Assembly (NCBI GenBank): GCA_964511575.1
Contig: CAZEFM010000002.1
Span: forward strand, 51,656-115,655
DNA from: CALKHT01 sp964511575
GTDB taxonomy: Bacteria; Planctomycetota; Phycisphaerae; Phycisphaerales; Phycisphaeraceae
Reading direction: 5' to 3'
Length of the DNA: 64,000 bases
This document shows, piece by piece, positions 1 through 8,431 of this stretch; positions within the stretch are counted from its first letter, which is position 1; each line of letters begins with the position of its first letter. Below the pieces are notes generated by a model. It saw nothing but the letters and a program-made list of their open reading frames with translations. It was not told where the DNA came from and ran no database searches. The position numbers and the translations under genes were made by a program.

Positions 1-303
1 CACGCCCGGGGTATTGCCGGCATTATAAATGGGAGACGACGTTGTCGACGGGTTGCGACGCCGCCTGACGGCAGGCGGGTGAAGCCGGCGAGCCCATCCC
101 TCACAACCACCTTTGGTATAATCATTTGCGTCCGGTTCGCGGGAGGCGTCCCGGGAGACTTGGGAGGCTTGTCGTTGGCGGCGCTGGCCGTGTCGGCGGG
201 CGGCCTGCCAGACGAAAAAGTTTTTCTTCACCAGTGCGGTGACGGATGTACCGCGTTTGACGCCTGAGCCGTTCTAAGAAACGGACGAACGTGGTTGCAC
301 TCC
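1..303. other. Leader region upstream of cassette 1
   Basis: No convincing gene is seen here. A perfect 7-bp stem with a 4-base loop (CCGCCTG at 61-67, CAGGCGG at 72-78) lies in the first 100 bases without a T tract. An extended -10 element is at 114-122. The short open frame over 79-267 has no ribosome-binding site and no recognisable protein features, so it is not called. The long distance (about 180 bases) between the -10 element and the sigma factor start leaves room for an untranslated leader. Confidence 0.4.
114..122 (+). promoter_or_regulatory. Extended -10 promoter element (TGGTATAAT)
   Basis: TGGTATAAT matches the extended -10 form TGnTATAAT exactly. No -35 of good quality is seen at 16-18 bases upstream, which is usual for extended -10 promoters. 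It would drive the sigma factor of cassette 1 with a long leader. The match is read directly from the sequence; activity is inferred. Confidence 0.4.
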
Positions 304-825
304 ATGGCGATAACCGAAAAGATCATTCTGCAAGTGCTCATCCGCGATCGCGCGCTGCTGCTCTCCCGCATTGATGCAGTGGTGCGGGACCCCCATCTGG
401 CGGAGGACGTGTTCCAGGAGTTGTCCATCCAGGTGCTCGACCAGCGCGATGCCCTCAAGGACGAGCAGCACCTCATTCGCTGGCTGCGACAGGCCGCCCG
501 CCATCGCGCGATCGATGCCTACCGCAGCCGATCGCGTCAGCCGCTGCTGCTGAGCGAGCATGTCGAAACGATGATCGACGAGCAGTGGGGGGAGATCGAC
601 AGCGATGACGCCCAGGACATGAGCGATGCCCTGCATCGGTGCATCAGTCGCCTGTCGGACTACAACCGGCGTCTGATCGAGTTGCGGTACCGCGAGAACC
701 TCACCGGGCGACGGCTGGCGGAGATGCTCGACCGACGAACGAACACGGTGAAGGTGGCGCTGACGCGCATTCATCGCGCCCTGCTCAACTGCGTCGAACA
801 GCAGATGCGACAGGAGGCGCGGTGA
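304..825 (+). CDS. ECF RNA polymerase sigma factor, Rhodopirellula/Verrucomicrobium type (cassette 1)
   Basis: Extracytoplasmic-function sigma-70 factor of 173 residues. Region 2 carries HLAEDVFQE, shared almost exactly with the two other sigma factors in this window. Region 4 contains LIELRYRENLTGRRLAE followed by a helix-turn-helix around RTNTVKVALTRIHRAL. ATG at 304 is preferred to an upstream in-frame TTG at 295; neither has a strong ribosome-binding site. The stop overlaps the ATG of the next gene by one base (TGATG), implying coupled translation with the FecR membrane protein, which is the likely partner or anti-sigma factor. The target promoters are unknown; the PEP-CTERM gene downstream is the obvious candidate. 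Confidence 0.88.
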   Translation: MAITEKIILQVLIRDRALLLSRIDAVVRDPHLAEDVFQELSIQVLDQRDALKDEQHLIRWLRQAARHRAIDAYRSRSRQPLLLSEHVETMIDEQWGEIDSDDAQDMSDALHRCISRLSDYNRRLIELRYRENLTGRRLAEMLDRRTNTVKVALTRIHRALLNCVEQQMRQEAR

Positions 826-2648
826 TGGCTGAGCTGACGCCCGCATCGCGACTGACGCAGGAGGATGACCCTTTCATCCTGCTGGTGTTGGATTATCTCG
901 ATGGGACGATCGGCAGGGAGGATCTGGCGCAACTCGATGCGGATCTGACAGCAAGCGAAGCCCGACGACGCCTGTTCATGCGGATCGCACTGCAACGGCG
1001 AATGATGCTCGAGGGGTACGGCAAGGCGCTGCGGGACAGTTGCGATAGTGCCATGGGGGAGGATGAGGATGCGCTGCTCGCTTTGCAGATGCTGCGTGAG
1101 CAGGAACGCGGCGTCTCGGCCGAACTGGTGGAACTGGATGAGCGGGTGAAGCCCGATACTTCCCGATCGTCGCTAAATCGACGTGGGACCGGGCATCGGC
1201 GGCATTCGGACGACGACTCGCACGAGGACAACGGCGCGATCTTCAGCTTCGCGGGCATCAGCGTCTATCGCAAGACGCACAGCGGCGACGCGGCGGGGCT
1301 TCGGATTCCCGTGCGTCGCATCATGGTCGCGGCGCTTCTGGCGGTGGCGGCCTTTGGCGCGTGGATGTTGTGGCAGCCGCTGAACCAGACGGCCCAGCGC
1401 CCGCCTGAGACGACCGTGCACGTGCCGCCATCCCTGCCGCCGGTCGTGGCGCAGATCGATCAAACCTACGCGGCGACATGGGATCGCCCCGACCAACTGT
1501 CACGAGGCGTCGCGCTGCGGCAGGGCGATCGGTTCACCCTGACCGCTGGCTATGCCGCGCTGCGGCTGGCTCGGGGGGCAACGGTCATCCTCGAAGCGCC
1601 CTGCAGCCTTGAACTGCGCGACGACAACACCGTGCAATTGTCGAAGGGCAAGCTCGTTGCCCACGTGCCTGAAGCGGCCCGCCAGTTCGCCGTGCTCGCG
1701 CCGTTCGCGGAAATCGTCGATCTGGGAACGGAATTCGGCGTTGAAGTGCTTGAGAACGGCACGAGCAATGTCCACGTGTTCGATGGCGTGGTCGAAATGG
1801 GGTCGGCCGATGAGCCGGACGCGACCGAGCGGCTGACGCTGGAGCAGTCGCAATCCGCGGCGGCGGACGGGCAGACGATCCGCCGCGATGAATCGCTGCT
1901 GGACAAGTTGCGATTCATGCGATTCCGCGACGATTCGTTCGGTGATTCGGTGGAGTTCGCATCGCAACAGTTGGAGGCCATGTGGCTGCTCAATGGTGAT
2001 GCAACGGCGATCGACGAAGGCGTCCGCCTGACAAGGAATGCGGCGAATCGGGTGGGCACGATGTTCGCCCGACGGCCGATCCGGTTCGATCGCGACATGT
2101 CGTTCCAGGCCTACTTCGTCGTGCGAATGTCCGATCCGGGCGTCGCCTCCAGCGGTACCGCGACACCCGCCATCGGCATCGGCGGCGACGGAATGGCGTT
2201 TGTCCTGCACACCGATGCCGAGGCAATCACGAAACTGGGCGTCCATGGTCATGCTCTGGGTATAGATCACCTGTCCCCGGCTTTCGCGATTGTGCTGGAC
2301 ACCTGGTCGTTCCGCGACAGGGAGCACAACGAGCCGGAAGGCGAATATGTGGGTGTGCGGCTGCACGGCCAGTCGATCAACGAAGCCGCCCAGCGCGTGC
2401 CGTTCCTTCTGAACGATGGTCAACCCATCCACGTCTGGGTCGAGTATCAGGCCAGCAGCCGATTGGTTCGGTGCTACCTGTCTCATCATCCGCAGCGACC
2501 GCTGGCGCCGACTCTGTCAACGCGGTTGAACCTCTTTGAAACGCTGGATCAGCCGCAGAGCATCTATGTCGGTTTCGCCGGATCGACGGGCAATGCATGG
2601 CAGAAGCACGATGTGCTGGATGCACGCATCCAGACGCTGTTTGAGTAA
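825..2648 (+). CDS. FecR-domain transmembrane protein with C-terminal L-type lectin-like domain
   Basis: 607 residues. Residues 1-160 are cytoplasmic and charged, and begin with a segment (DYLDG, then FMRIALQRRMM) also found in the paralogues at 51002 and 60610; it probably binds the sigma factor. One membrane span lies at about 166-184. A FecR domain follows at about 228-328 with the hallmark VDLGTEFGV. The C-terminal 230 residues (380-607) look like a legume/L-type lectin fold: GDGMAFVLHTD, then VGVRLHG, then HVWVEYQASSRLVRCYLS. The two paralogues have LamG here instead. The start overlaps the sigma factor stop by one base; an open frame continues upstream to 639 inside the sigma gene but is not used. 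The role is probably surface carbohydrate sensing linked to the sigma factor (inferred). Confidence 0.82.
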   Translation: MAELTPASRLTQEDDPFILLVLDYLDGTIGREDLAQLDADLTASEARRRLFMRIALQRRMMLEGYGKALRDSCDSAMGEDEDALLALQMLREQERGVSAELVELDERVKPDTSRSSLNRRGTGHRRHSDDDSHEDNGAIFSFAGISVYRKTHSGDAAGLRIPVRRIMVAALLAVAAFGAWMLWQPLNQTAQRPPETTVHVPPSLPPVVAQIDQTYAATWDRPDQLSRGVALRQGDRFTLTAGYAALRLARGATVILEAPCSLELRDDNTVQLSKGKLVAHVPEAARQFAVLAPFAEIVDLGTEFGVEVLENGTSNVHVFDGVVEMGSADEPDATERLTLEQSQSAAADGQTIRRDESLLDKLRFMRFRDDSFGDSVEFASQQLEAMWLLNGDATAIDEGVRLTRNAANRVGTMFARRPIRFDRDMSFQAYFVVRMSDPGVASSGTATPAIGIGGDGMAFVLHTDAEAITKLGVHGHALGIDHLSPAFAIVLDTWSFRDREHNEPEGEYVGVRLHGQSINEAAQRVPFLLNDGQPIHVWVEYQASSRLVRCYLSHHPQRPLAPTLSTRLNLFETLDQPQSIYVGFAGSTGNAWQKHDVLDARIQTLFE

Positions 2649-2720
2649 GGCGACGTTCGGGGGACGAGGGGATGTCAAAAAGTGGTTGGCAACTTTCACG
2701 CGACTTGAACAGAACGCAAA

Positions 2721-2743
2721 AGTTACCCGCACATCGGGTGACT
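2721..2743. promoter_or_regulatory. Inverted repeat between FecR gene and PEP-CTERM gene
   Basis: AGTTACCCG (2721-2729) and CGGGTGACT (2735-2743) form a 9-base stem with one mismatch and a 5-base spacer, 48 bases upstream of the PEP-CTERM start. No T tract follows, so an operator or mRNA hairpin fits better than a terminator. The equivalent intergenic gaps of the other two cassettes also contain inverted repeats, of different sequence. Confidence 0.4.
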
Positions 2744-2790
2744 GTAATGTGGTCCCTGACATACACACGCACCTTTAAGGAGGATCGCAA

Positions 2791-4026
2791 ATGTTGAGTC
2801 GATCGAGCAAAGCGGCGATGTTGGTTGTCCCCATGGCGCTGGCGGCGCCCGCGATGGCGCAGAGCACCTGGATCGGCGGCGTGGGCGACTGGTCCGACGG
2901 CACGGGTTGGAGCACCGGCCTGGTTCCCGCCCCCGCAACGGATGTTCTGATCAACACAGGGGAAGTGACGCACAACGGTAGTTTCGATCGTATGGGCGGT
3001 GATACCGAAGTCAGCGGCACCGGCATCCTGAACGTCAGTGGTCATTTCAGGAACGGCGTGAACATTTTCGGCAGTGACGTGCTGGTCGCCGGCAACGGAC
3101 AGATCAATCAAACGGGCGACTTCTTCATGGTGGGGCACAATGTCCCCGGTTCATTCACGCAGAACGGTGGGGTCGTCAATTCCACTGTCAAGCGCGGCTG
3201 GTTTCTGTCGGACAACCCCGGAAGCGACGGCAGCTACTACCTCAACGGCGGGTTGCTCAATGTGAGCATGACGGGCACAAACGCCGATTGGAACGTGCGT
3301 TTTGGCAAATCCGGGGATAATGACCTGTTCCACGTCAATGGCGGCACCGCGACGTTTACCGACACGGAATCCGCTGACCGACGCGTTTATATCCAGCGCA
3401 ACGCAACGCTGCTGATCGACAGCGGTTCGGCGACCTTTTCGCAGTTCCGATTCTTCTCGGTGGGGCGTGAAGCGGCGGGCGACTCGCGTGTGATCGTCAA
3501 CGGTGGGTCGCTGAACATTCTGGATCTGAAGGCGAACGGTGGTGTGGCGCTGGGGGGCCATATGGATAATAGTGAAACCGAGTTCCACACGGGGCACCTC
3601 GAAGTGAACGGCGGACAGGTCGTCATCACCGGCGGCGGCGGGCTGTGGGTCGGTGATGGCGGCCGCGGCGTCGTCGAGCAGACCGGCGGCACGATCCTCA
3701 TGGCCGATCTGGACGTGATCCTCGGCCGCTCCACTGCCGCCGTGGGCAGCTACTATGCTATGAGCGGCGGTTCACTCATCGCCAACAACATTCTTCTCGC
3801 TGAAAACGGCGCCGTCGATGCGCAGTTCATCTTCACCGGCGGATCGATCACCCTCAACGGCGATCGCACCGATATCCTCAGCGAATCATGGTTCAACGCC
3901 GTCAACGGCACCGTGGCGATCTACAACGCGTCCAACGACACGACTTTCATTACAATTCCTGAGCCTGCCAGCATCGCACTGATGGGATTGGGAGCGGCGC
4001 TGCTCGTCAAGCGGCGTCGGCACTGA
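2791..4026 (+). CDS. PEP-CTERM sorting-signal protein (cassette 1)
   Basis: 411 residues. The ribosome-binding site AAGGAGG is 6-7 bases before the ATG. A signal peptide covers about residues 1-24, ending AMA. The body is rich in Gly, Asn and Ser with repeated beta-strand units (NGGxxNVS-type), as in beta-helical passenger or adhesin-like proteins. The C-terminus has the PEP-CTERM tripartite signal: PEPAS, a hydrophobic stretch, then KRRRH. Proteins of this class are exported and processed by exosortase, usually with extracellular polysaccharide; no exosortase gene is in this window. It lies 142 bases after the FecR gene and before a hairpin and a pseudopilin gene. The precise function is unknown. 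Confidence 0.85.
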   Translation: MLSRSSKAAMLVVPMALAAPAMAQSTWIGGVGDWSDGTGWSTGLVPAPATDVLINTGEVTHNGSFDRMGGDTEVSGTGILNVSGHFRNGVNIFGSDVLVAGNGQINQTGDFFMVGHNVPGSFTQNGGVVNSTVKRGWFLSDNPGSDGSYYLNGGLLNVSMTGTNADWNVRFGKSGDNDLFHVNGGTATFTDTESADRRVYIQRNATLLIDSGSATFSQFRFFSVGREAAGDSRVIVNGGSLNILDLKANGGVALGGHMDNSETEFHTGHLEVNGGQVVITGGGGLWVGDGGRGVVEQTGGTILMADLDVILGRSTAAVGSYYAMSGGSLIANNILLAENGAVDAQFIFTGGSITLNGDRTDILSESWFNAVNGTVAIYNASNDTTFITIPEPASIALMGLGAALLVKRRRH

Positions 4027-4035
4027 ACACCCCAG

Positions 4036-4068
4036 GCGATGGAGCGCTTAACCGCGCTCCATCGCTTT
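4036..4068 (+). terminator. Strong hairpin after the PEP-CTERM gene
   Basis: GCGATGGAGCGC (4036-4047) pairs perfectly with GCGCTCCATCGC (4054-4065) around a 6-base loop, followed by TTT only. It begins 9 bases after the PEP-CTERM stop and lies 64 bases before the pseudopilin ATG. With such a short T tract it may be a partial terminator or an mRNA-stabilising hairpin that sets different levels for the two genes. Confidence 0.55.
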
Positions 4069-4131
4069 GCTCACCGCAGGTTTCGTGGCTTTGAAGTGAT
4101 TAACGCCCAACCTTCACAAGAGAGTTCCAAC

Positions 4132-4971
4132 ATGCGCACCTCACGACAAGCCGTTGTTTTCGCGCGTCCCTTGTGCGGATTCACCTTGATTGAACTTCTG
4201 GTGGTCATCAGCATCATCGCTCTGCTCATCGCGCTGCTGCTGCCCGCACTTTCCAAGGCGCGGGAATCGGCGCGACGCATCCAGTGCGCTTCGCAACTGC
4301 GACAGATGGGCACCGCCGCCGTCGCCCATGGTGTGGACCGCAACGACCAACTGCCCATTGCCGGCAAGCTCTTCGACAAGCGTTTCCGGGATGTGCCGAA
4401 CATGGAACTGGACAGCTTCGGTCGGCCGCTCCCCTTCGTCGCGGCGCTGGCGCAGTACATGAGCGTGACGTTCGACCGGGGCAACATGGCGGCAGACCTG
4501 CAGGACGAAACCCGCATGAAGCCCTTCATCTGCCCCTCGCAGGATGAGGTGCCCGACAATTGCCGCCTGCTGGAGTTCGTCCCCGAAGCGTGGGCAGCGC
4601 CTGACGCCAAGATCAGTTACGGCTTCAATGAGGCCGCGTTGGGTTCCTATCAGAACCACCTGCGCGTGCTGGGGAACGCCAATCGCATCAGCAACCCGTC
4701 CAAGACGATGCTGTACGCCGATGGGAAGCCGCGCGGTGCCGATTCCGGCCTGACGACCGACTGGGTCACCTTCTGGAACGATCCGGGCGAGATCGGCGAA
4801 ACCCGCACCCTCGAACACGCTTATTACAACCAGGGGGCCGGCCACTTCCAGAACTTCGATCTCGTCCGGCATAACGACCAGATGAACATCTCGATGGGCG
4901 ATGGATCGGTGCAGACCTACGGCCTGGACAACTTCTCCGAGGTGTATATCTCGCTCGGCCTCGCACGCTGA
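4132..4971 (+). CDS. Prepilin-type (type II secretion pseudopilin-like) protein with H-X9-DG motif
   Basis: 279 residues. The prepilin peptidase site is G16|FTLIELLVV, with the conserved Glu at mature position 5, followed by a hydrophobic helix. Near the C-terminus His is followed nine residues later by Asp-Gly (HNDQMN...MGDGS), the H-X9-DG signature of a large planctomycete/verrucomicrobial pseudopilin family. ATG at 4132 is chosen because it starts 15 residues before the processing site and is preceded by AGAGAG; the longer open frame from 4039 would run through the upstream hairpin. It is the last gene of cassette 1; a homologue occupies the same place in cassette 2. It probably acts in secretion or surface display at the inner membrane (inferred). 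Confidence 0.85.
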   Translation: MRTSRQAVVFARPLCGFTLIELLVVISIIALLIALLLPALSKARESARRIQCASQLRQMGTAAVAHGVDRNDQLPIAGKLFDKRFRDVPNMELDSFGRPLPFVAALAQYMSVTFDRGNMAADLQDETRMKPFICPSQDEVPDNCRLLEFVPEAWAAPDAKISYGFNEAALGSYQNHLRVLGNANRISNPSKTMLYADGKPRGADSGLTTDWVTFWNDPGEIGETRTLEHAYYNQGAGHFQNFDLVRHNDQMNISMGDGSVQTYGLDNFSEVYISLGLAR

Positions 4972-5007
4972 TGACCACAGCGTTCGCGAACACCCAATCC
5001 AACCACG

Positions 5008-5049
5008 GCACGCGACTCCGCCCACACCGGTCGGACCGCGTGCTTTTTC
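5008..5049 (+). terminator. Rho-independent terminator after pseudopilin gene
   Basis: GCACGCG (5008-5014) pairs with CGCGTGC (5037-5043), with a short inner CCG/CGG pairing, and is followed by TTTTTCTT. It ends cassette 1 just before the convergent nadK stop. Confidence 0.6.
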
Positions 5050-5076
5050 TTGCACCCTTATCCAAACGGGAAAGCG

Positions 5077-5988
5077 CTACTTCGCCCGCGGTCGTGCCGC
5101 CCACCCCATCTTCTTGGCGAGCATCTTCCAGTAGTTCAGATCCGGATTCTGCACGATACGCAGCCGCTTGGGGTGCTGACGGATCAGAAGCTGATGCCCG
5201 GTGGCGAGCGGGGTGGAAACCTGGCCGTCAATCACCAGCGTGGTCCCTTCGTTGGCGCGGGTCACGCCCACGCAAATACTCGAGGTGGCGCTGACGACGA
5301 GCGGTCGCATCGCCAACGTGTGCGGCGACAGGGGCGTCACGCAGAAAGCATCCACCTCGGGGCTGACGATCGGCCCACCGGCGGCAAGGTTGTACGCGGT
5401 CGAACCGCTGGGCGTCGAGATGATCACGCCGTCGGCACTCATCCCCGTGGCACTCGATCGCATGGTGGCGGGATCGATCATCAACGCCATTTCAATCATG
5501 CGATAGGGCGGCCCGGCGGTGATGACCGCATCATTGAGGGCCAGCGCCTCGAAGAGGGGCGGCGGGGCAGCTTCCGGGTCTTCACCACAGTCCGGTGCCT
5601 CCGGGCCATACACCGCCACACGCATCATCAGCCGACGGCTGGTGTGGCACCGCCCCGAAGCGATGGCGTCCCAATGCGCCTTGAGCGTGTCGACGCTGAA
5701 CTCGGCGAGGAAGCCAAGCTTGCCGAAGTTCACGCCCAGCAGCGGGATGTCGCGATCGACAAGCTGCCGCGCCTGCGCCAGCAGCGTGCCGTCGCCGCCG
5801 AGCACCAGGGCAAGATCCGCCTCGGGGAGTTGTTCCGCCAGCACCCGGGTGAGTGATCGAGGGTCGGGTTCCGCAACGATCTGTGCTCGTTTTTCCAGCC
5901 ACGGCCGCAAACTCACCAGTGCTTCCACCACAGGCGGCTTGTTGCGGTTGGCCAGCAGGATCAGACGTAGAGGAGCGGTACCCGCCAT
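5077..5988 (-). CDS. nadK: NAD(+) kinase
   Basis: Phosphorylates NAD to NADP with ATP or polyphosphate in the cytoplasm. The 303-residue length is normal. The GGDGT phosphate-binding motif is at 64-68, VNFGKLGFL follows at 86-94, LND at 151-153, and the second signature DGVIISTPSGSTAY at 186-199. All family hallmarks are present. It is convergent with the pseudopilin gene and has no obvious operon partner. A likely planctomycete oddity is the acidic/proline insert EDPEAAPPP around 136-144. Confidence 0.95.
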   Translation of the reverse strand: MAGTAPLRLILLANRNKPPVVEALVSLRPWLEKRAQIVAEPDPRSLTRVLAEQLPEADLALVLGGDGTLLAQARQLVDRDIPLLGVNFGKLGFLAEFSVDTLKAHWDAIASGRCHTSRRLMMRVAVYGPEAPDCGEDPEAAPPPLFEALALNDAVITAGPPYRMIEMALMIDPATMRSSATGMSADGVIISTPSGSTAYNLAAGGPIVSPEVDAFCVTPLSPHTLAMRPLVVSATSSICVGVTRANEGTTLVIDGQVSTPLATGHQLLIRQHPKRLRIVQNPDLNYWKMLAKKMGWAARPRAK

Positions 5989-6282
5989 GGGGCATAGTGT
6001 ACCGCAGTGCGCTCGAATAGGCCGGGACGTGCTCAGCGCCGGCTTGCAGTCATCGCCTGCCGCAGGCGGCGACGCGGCTTAACCTTTCCGCGCAACCGTC
6101 AGTCAACACGGCAATCGCCGGGGGGGCGTTGCGGGATTCGACCCGATGGGCGTGACAGCCGGTGGCGTTTACAGTGGTGGCACCGGACAAGCCGATGGAA
6201 GGGAAGACAGGCCGTGAGCGTGGGGCATGCAATTGGGGTAGAGTGGTTGCCCGACAGAGGCAACGAACCGGACAGGTGCGGT

Positions 6283-7218
6283 GTGACGGATCAGGTGGAA
6301 CAACTCGGTCAGGCGGACGCGTTGGACGACATCTTCGCGGATCTGAACATACGGCATGAGAAGAACGCCGCGTTGGCGCCGCTCACGTGGTACGGCGTCG
6401 GCGGACCAGCGAAGGTTCTGGCGCATCCGTCCAGCGTGCAGCAACTGTCGACGTTGGCGGCACGGTGTCACGAGCAGGGGGTGCCCGTCTACGTGCTGGG
6501 CAGCGGGGCGAACCTTCTGGTGCGCGATGAGGGGGTGGCGGGCGTTGTCGTGTCGCTGGATGACCCGCATTTTCGCCGGGTGAAGGTGGCGGGCGACCGG
6601 GTGATGGCGGGGGCGGGGTTCGACTTGTCCAAGCTCGTGCTGCAGACCGCCAAGGCGGGGCTCGCGGGGCTGGAGTGCCTGGCGGGCATACCCGCAAGCA
6701 TCGGCGGGGCGGTTCGTATGAACGCCGGCGGGGCGTACGGCGACATCGGCCAGAGCGTCCACCGTGTGCAGGTGATGGACTCGACGGGGCAGGTCTACTA
6801 CCGCGACCGCGATGATCTGGTCTTTTCCTACCGCAAAGCCAACATCGTTGCCCGCTACATTCTCGACGTCGAGTTCGCCCTTGCCGAGGACGATCCGGAC
6901 GACCTGGTCAAACGGGTGAAGGAAATCTTCCTTTACAAGAAGAACACCCAGCCGTTGGCACAGAACTCCGCAGGCTGTGCCTTCCGCAACCCGCTCGTCA
7001 ACGATGAGCGCGTATCGGCGGGACGGCTGATCGACCGCGCCGGCCTCAAGGGTTACCGGCAGGGCGGTGCTGAAGTCTCCGGGCACCATGCCAACTTCAT
7101 CGTCGCACATCAGGATGCAACCGCCGCCGACGTGATGGCGGTGCTTGAACACGTCCAGCAGGTGGTTTTCGACCGCTTCGGCGTCATGCTGGAACGTGAA
7201 GTCGTCGTCTGGCCGTGA
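6283..7218 (+). CDS. murB: UDP-N-acetylenolpyruvoylglucosamine reductase
   Basis: FAD enzyme that reduces UDP-GlcNAc-enolpyruvate to UDP-MurNAc in peptidoglycan synthesis. With GTG at 6283 it has 311 residues, the usual size of the type IIb form. FAD-binding motifs are LGSGANLLV (72-80) and GIPASIGGAVRMNAGG (135-150). The C-terminal region carries GCAFRNP with Cys232 in the position of the general acid (Ser or Cys in the family), then GLKG and SGHHANFIV. An in-frame GTG at 6214, preceded by GGAAGGG, would add 23 residues and is a real alternative. Its presence supports a peptidoglycan wall, now accepted for planctomycetes. Confidence 0.93.
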   Translation: MTDQVEQLGQADALDDIFADLNIRHEKNAALAPLTWYGVGGPAKVLAHPSSVQQLSTLAARCHEQGVPVYVLGSGANLLVRDEGVAGVVVSLDDPHFRRVKVAGDRVMAGAGFDLSKLVLQTAKAGLAGLECLAGIPASIGGAVRMNAGGAYGDIGQSVHRVQVMDSTGQVYYRDRDDLVFSYRKANIVARYILDVEFALAEDDPDDLVKRVKEIFLYKKNTQPLAQNSAGCAFRNPLVNDERVSAGRLIDRAGLKGYRQGGAEVSGHHANFIVAHQDATAADVMAVLEHVQQVVFDRFGVMLEREVVVWP

Positions 7219-7276
7219 CGTGCCCTGGCTCCGCATCCCAAATGTCGTTCAACGGGTACCGACGGCTCGCCACCGA

Positions 7277-7282
7277 TTTATA
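7277..7282 (+). promoter_or_regulatory. -10-like hexamer TATAAT upstream of DUF488 gene
   Basis: A perfect TATAAT lies about 22 bases before the ATG at 7305. No good -35 is seen at standard spacing, so it is a weak call. Confidence 0.25.
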
Positions 7283-7304
7283 ATGTCAATGTCGGGAACG
7301 TGGC

Positions 7305-7664
7305 ATGGACATTCACGTCAAACGCATCTATGACCCGCCACAGGCCAGCGACGGTCGACGCGTCCTTGTCGACCGCATGTGGCCCCGCGGATTGAGCAAA
7401 AGTGAAGCCCACGTGGACCAGTGGCTGAAGGAAATCGCCCCGAGCTCCGAACTGCGCAAATGGTTCAACCACGACCCGGAACGGTGGTCCGAGTTCAAGC
7501 AGCGTTACTTCAAGGAACTCGCCGAGCAAAAGGACAAGCTGCGGGAACTGCTGAACGATAAGGGGAAAAAGTCTATCACACTTCTCTTTGCCGCCCGCGA
7601 CACCGAGCACAACAACGCCGTCGCATTGCGCGAGTACCTGAAGCGTATGTCCCGCGGGAAATAA
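7305..7664 (+). CDS. DUF488 family protein
   Basis: 119 residues, full length for the short DUF488 form. Typical features are the N-terminal VKRIYDPP, the signature LVDRMWPRGL at about 21-30, a basic/aromatic middle WFNHDPERW and a C-terminal segment TLLFAARDTEHNNAVAL. The biochemical role of this family is not established; it is often called an uncharacterised conserved protein. It stands alone between murB and a convergent lipoprotein gene. Confidence 0.85.
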   Translation: MDIHVKRIYDPPQASDGRRVLVDRMWPRGLSKSEAHVDQWLKEIAPSSELRKWFNHDPERWSEFKQRYFKELAEQKDKLRELLNDKGKKSITLLFAARDTEHNNAVALREYLKRMSRGK

Positions 7665-7699
7665 CCCTCGCACCGCCGTCCTAGTCACCGCTGCGCGTC

Positions 7700-8332
7700 T
7701 CAATGCGTGGTAAAGAGCATGTGCACGATCCACGCCGTTGCACGAGTGTCGGCACCATCGGCCGCATTGTCCGTGCTGATCAGAACATGTGGTTCGCCCA
7801 ACCGAACCGGGCCGTTCATGGTCATTCTGACCGTTCGCATCATCGGGGCGGGAACGTCCTGGGCAATGACCGTTGGACTGTCGGACATGAGGGCCAGTTC
7901 GATCTCCACCGACACGCCGGGCGTCCGCCCAACCTTGCTTTTGATTTGAAACCGCGCGCCCACATCCTCAAAACGGACGGTGTTCAACTGTGCGCCCGCT
8001 TCGGTTCGGCGTGTGTTGGCGACGACGGGCGCTCGTGCACCAATTTCGATGCGGTCGTTCACCAGATTGACGGAGTGGTCGACAGTGTAGAGGATGCGGG
8101 CATCCCCTATTTGCGCAAGCGCCCCTTCGAGATCCTCCGTCCTTGCGAGCGTTGCGGAGTTCAAGGAACTCACCGCTTGCGAGTCAAGCGCAAGTTCCCA
8201 TACCAGCGCACGAAAGCGAACTTCTTTCCCATCAACCGCGGATTTGTCCCGGGCATTGTGCGTGGCACCGCATCCTTGAAGCAGACCGCTCGCCAGGACG
8301 ATCGCCAACACCAAAGTGTTCCGTGCAGTCAT
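7700..8332 (-). CDS. Putative lipoprotein of unknown function
   Basis: 210 residues starting at ATG 8332. The N-terminus has a hydrophobic signal ending in the lipobox LLQGC with Cys21, so the product is probably lipid-anchored. The rest is a soluble domain with alternating strands (GARFQIKSKVG, then VSVEIELALMS, then MRTVRMTMNG). This pattern faintly resembles the beta-rich part of secretin-type proteins, but there is no secretin signature and the likeness is not enough for a name. A longer frame to 8419 lacks sense as a signal sequence and is rejected. Confidence 0.65.
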   Translation of the reverse strand: MTARNTLVLAIVLASGLLQGCGATHNARDKSAVDGKEVRFRALVWELALDSQAVSSLNSATLARTEDLEGALAQIGDARILYTVDHSVNLVNDRIEIGARAPVVANTRRTEAGAQLNTVRFEDVGARFQIKSKVGRTPGVSVEIELALMSDSPTVIAQDVPAPMMRTVRMTMNGPVRLGEPHVLISTDNAADGADTRATAWIVHMLFTTH

Positions 8333-8431
8333 CGGATGGCTCCGGAAGTGAAGATGAACGCAGCGGAACCGTGGATGGCCTCCGCACCCGAAAGATAACG
8401 TCCACTCACACGTTTGCATAGCCTTGCGTGT

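Noticed and set aside
79..267. Small open frame in the leader of cassette 1
   Set aside because: No ribosome-binding site, no homology-like features, and it contains the extended -10 element.
6001..6213. N-terminal extension of murB to 6007
   Set aside because: The translated sequence is Arg-rich without similarity to MurB, and it would reach the nadK promoter region.
7700..8332. Secretin-like assignment for the lipoprotein
   Set aside because: Only a vague strand pattern supports it. No secretin signature is present and the length is too short.
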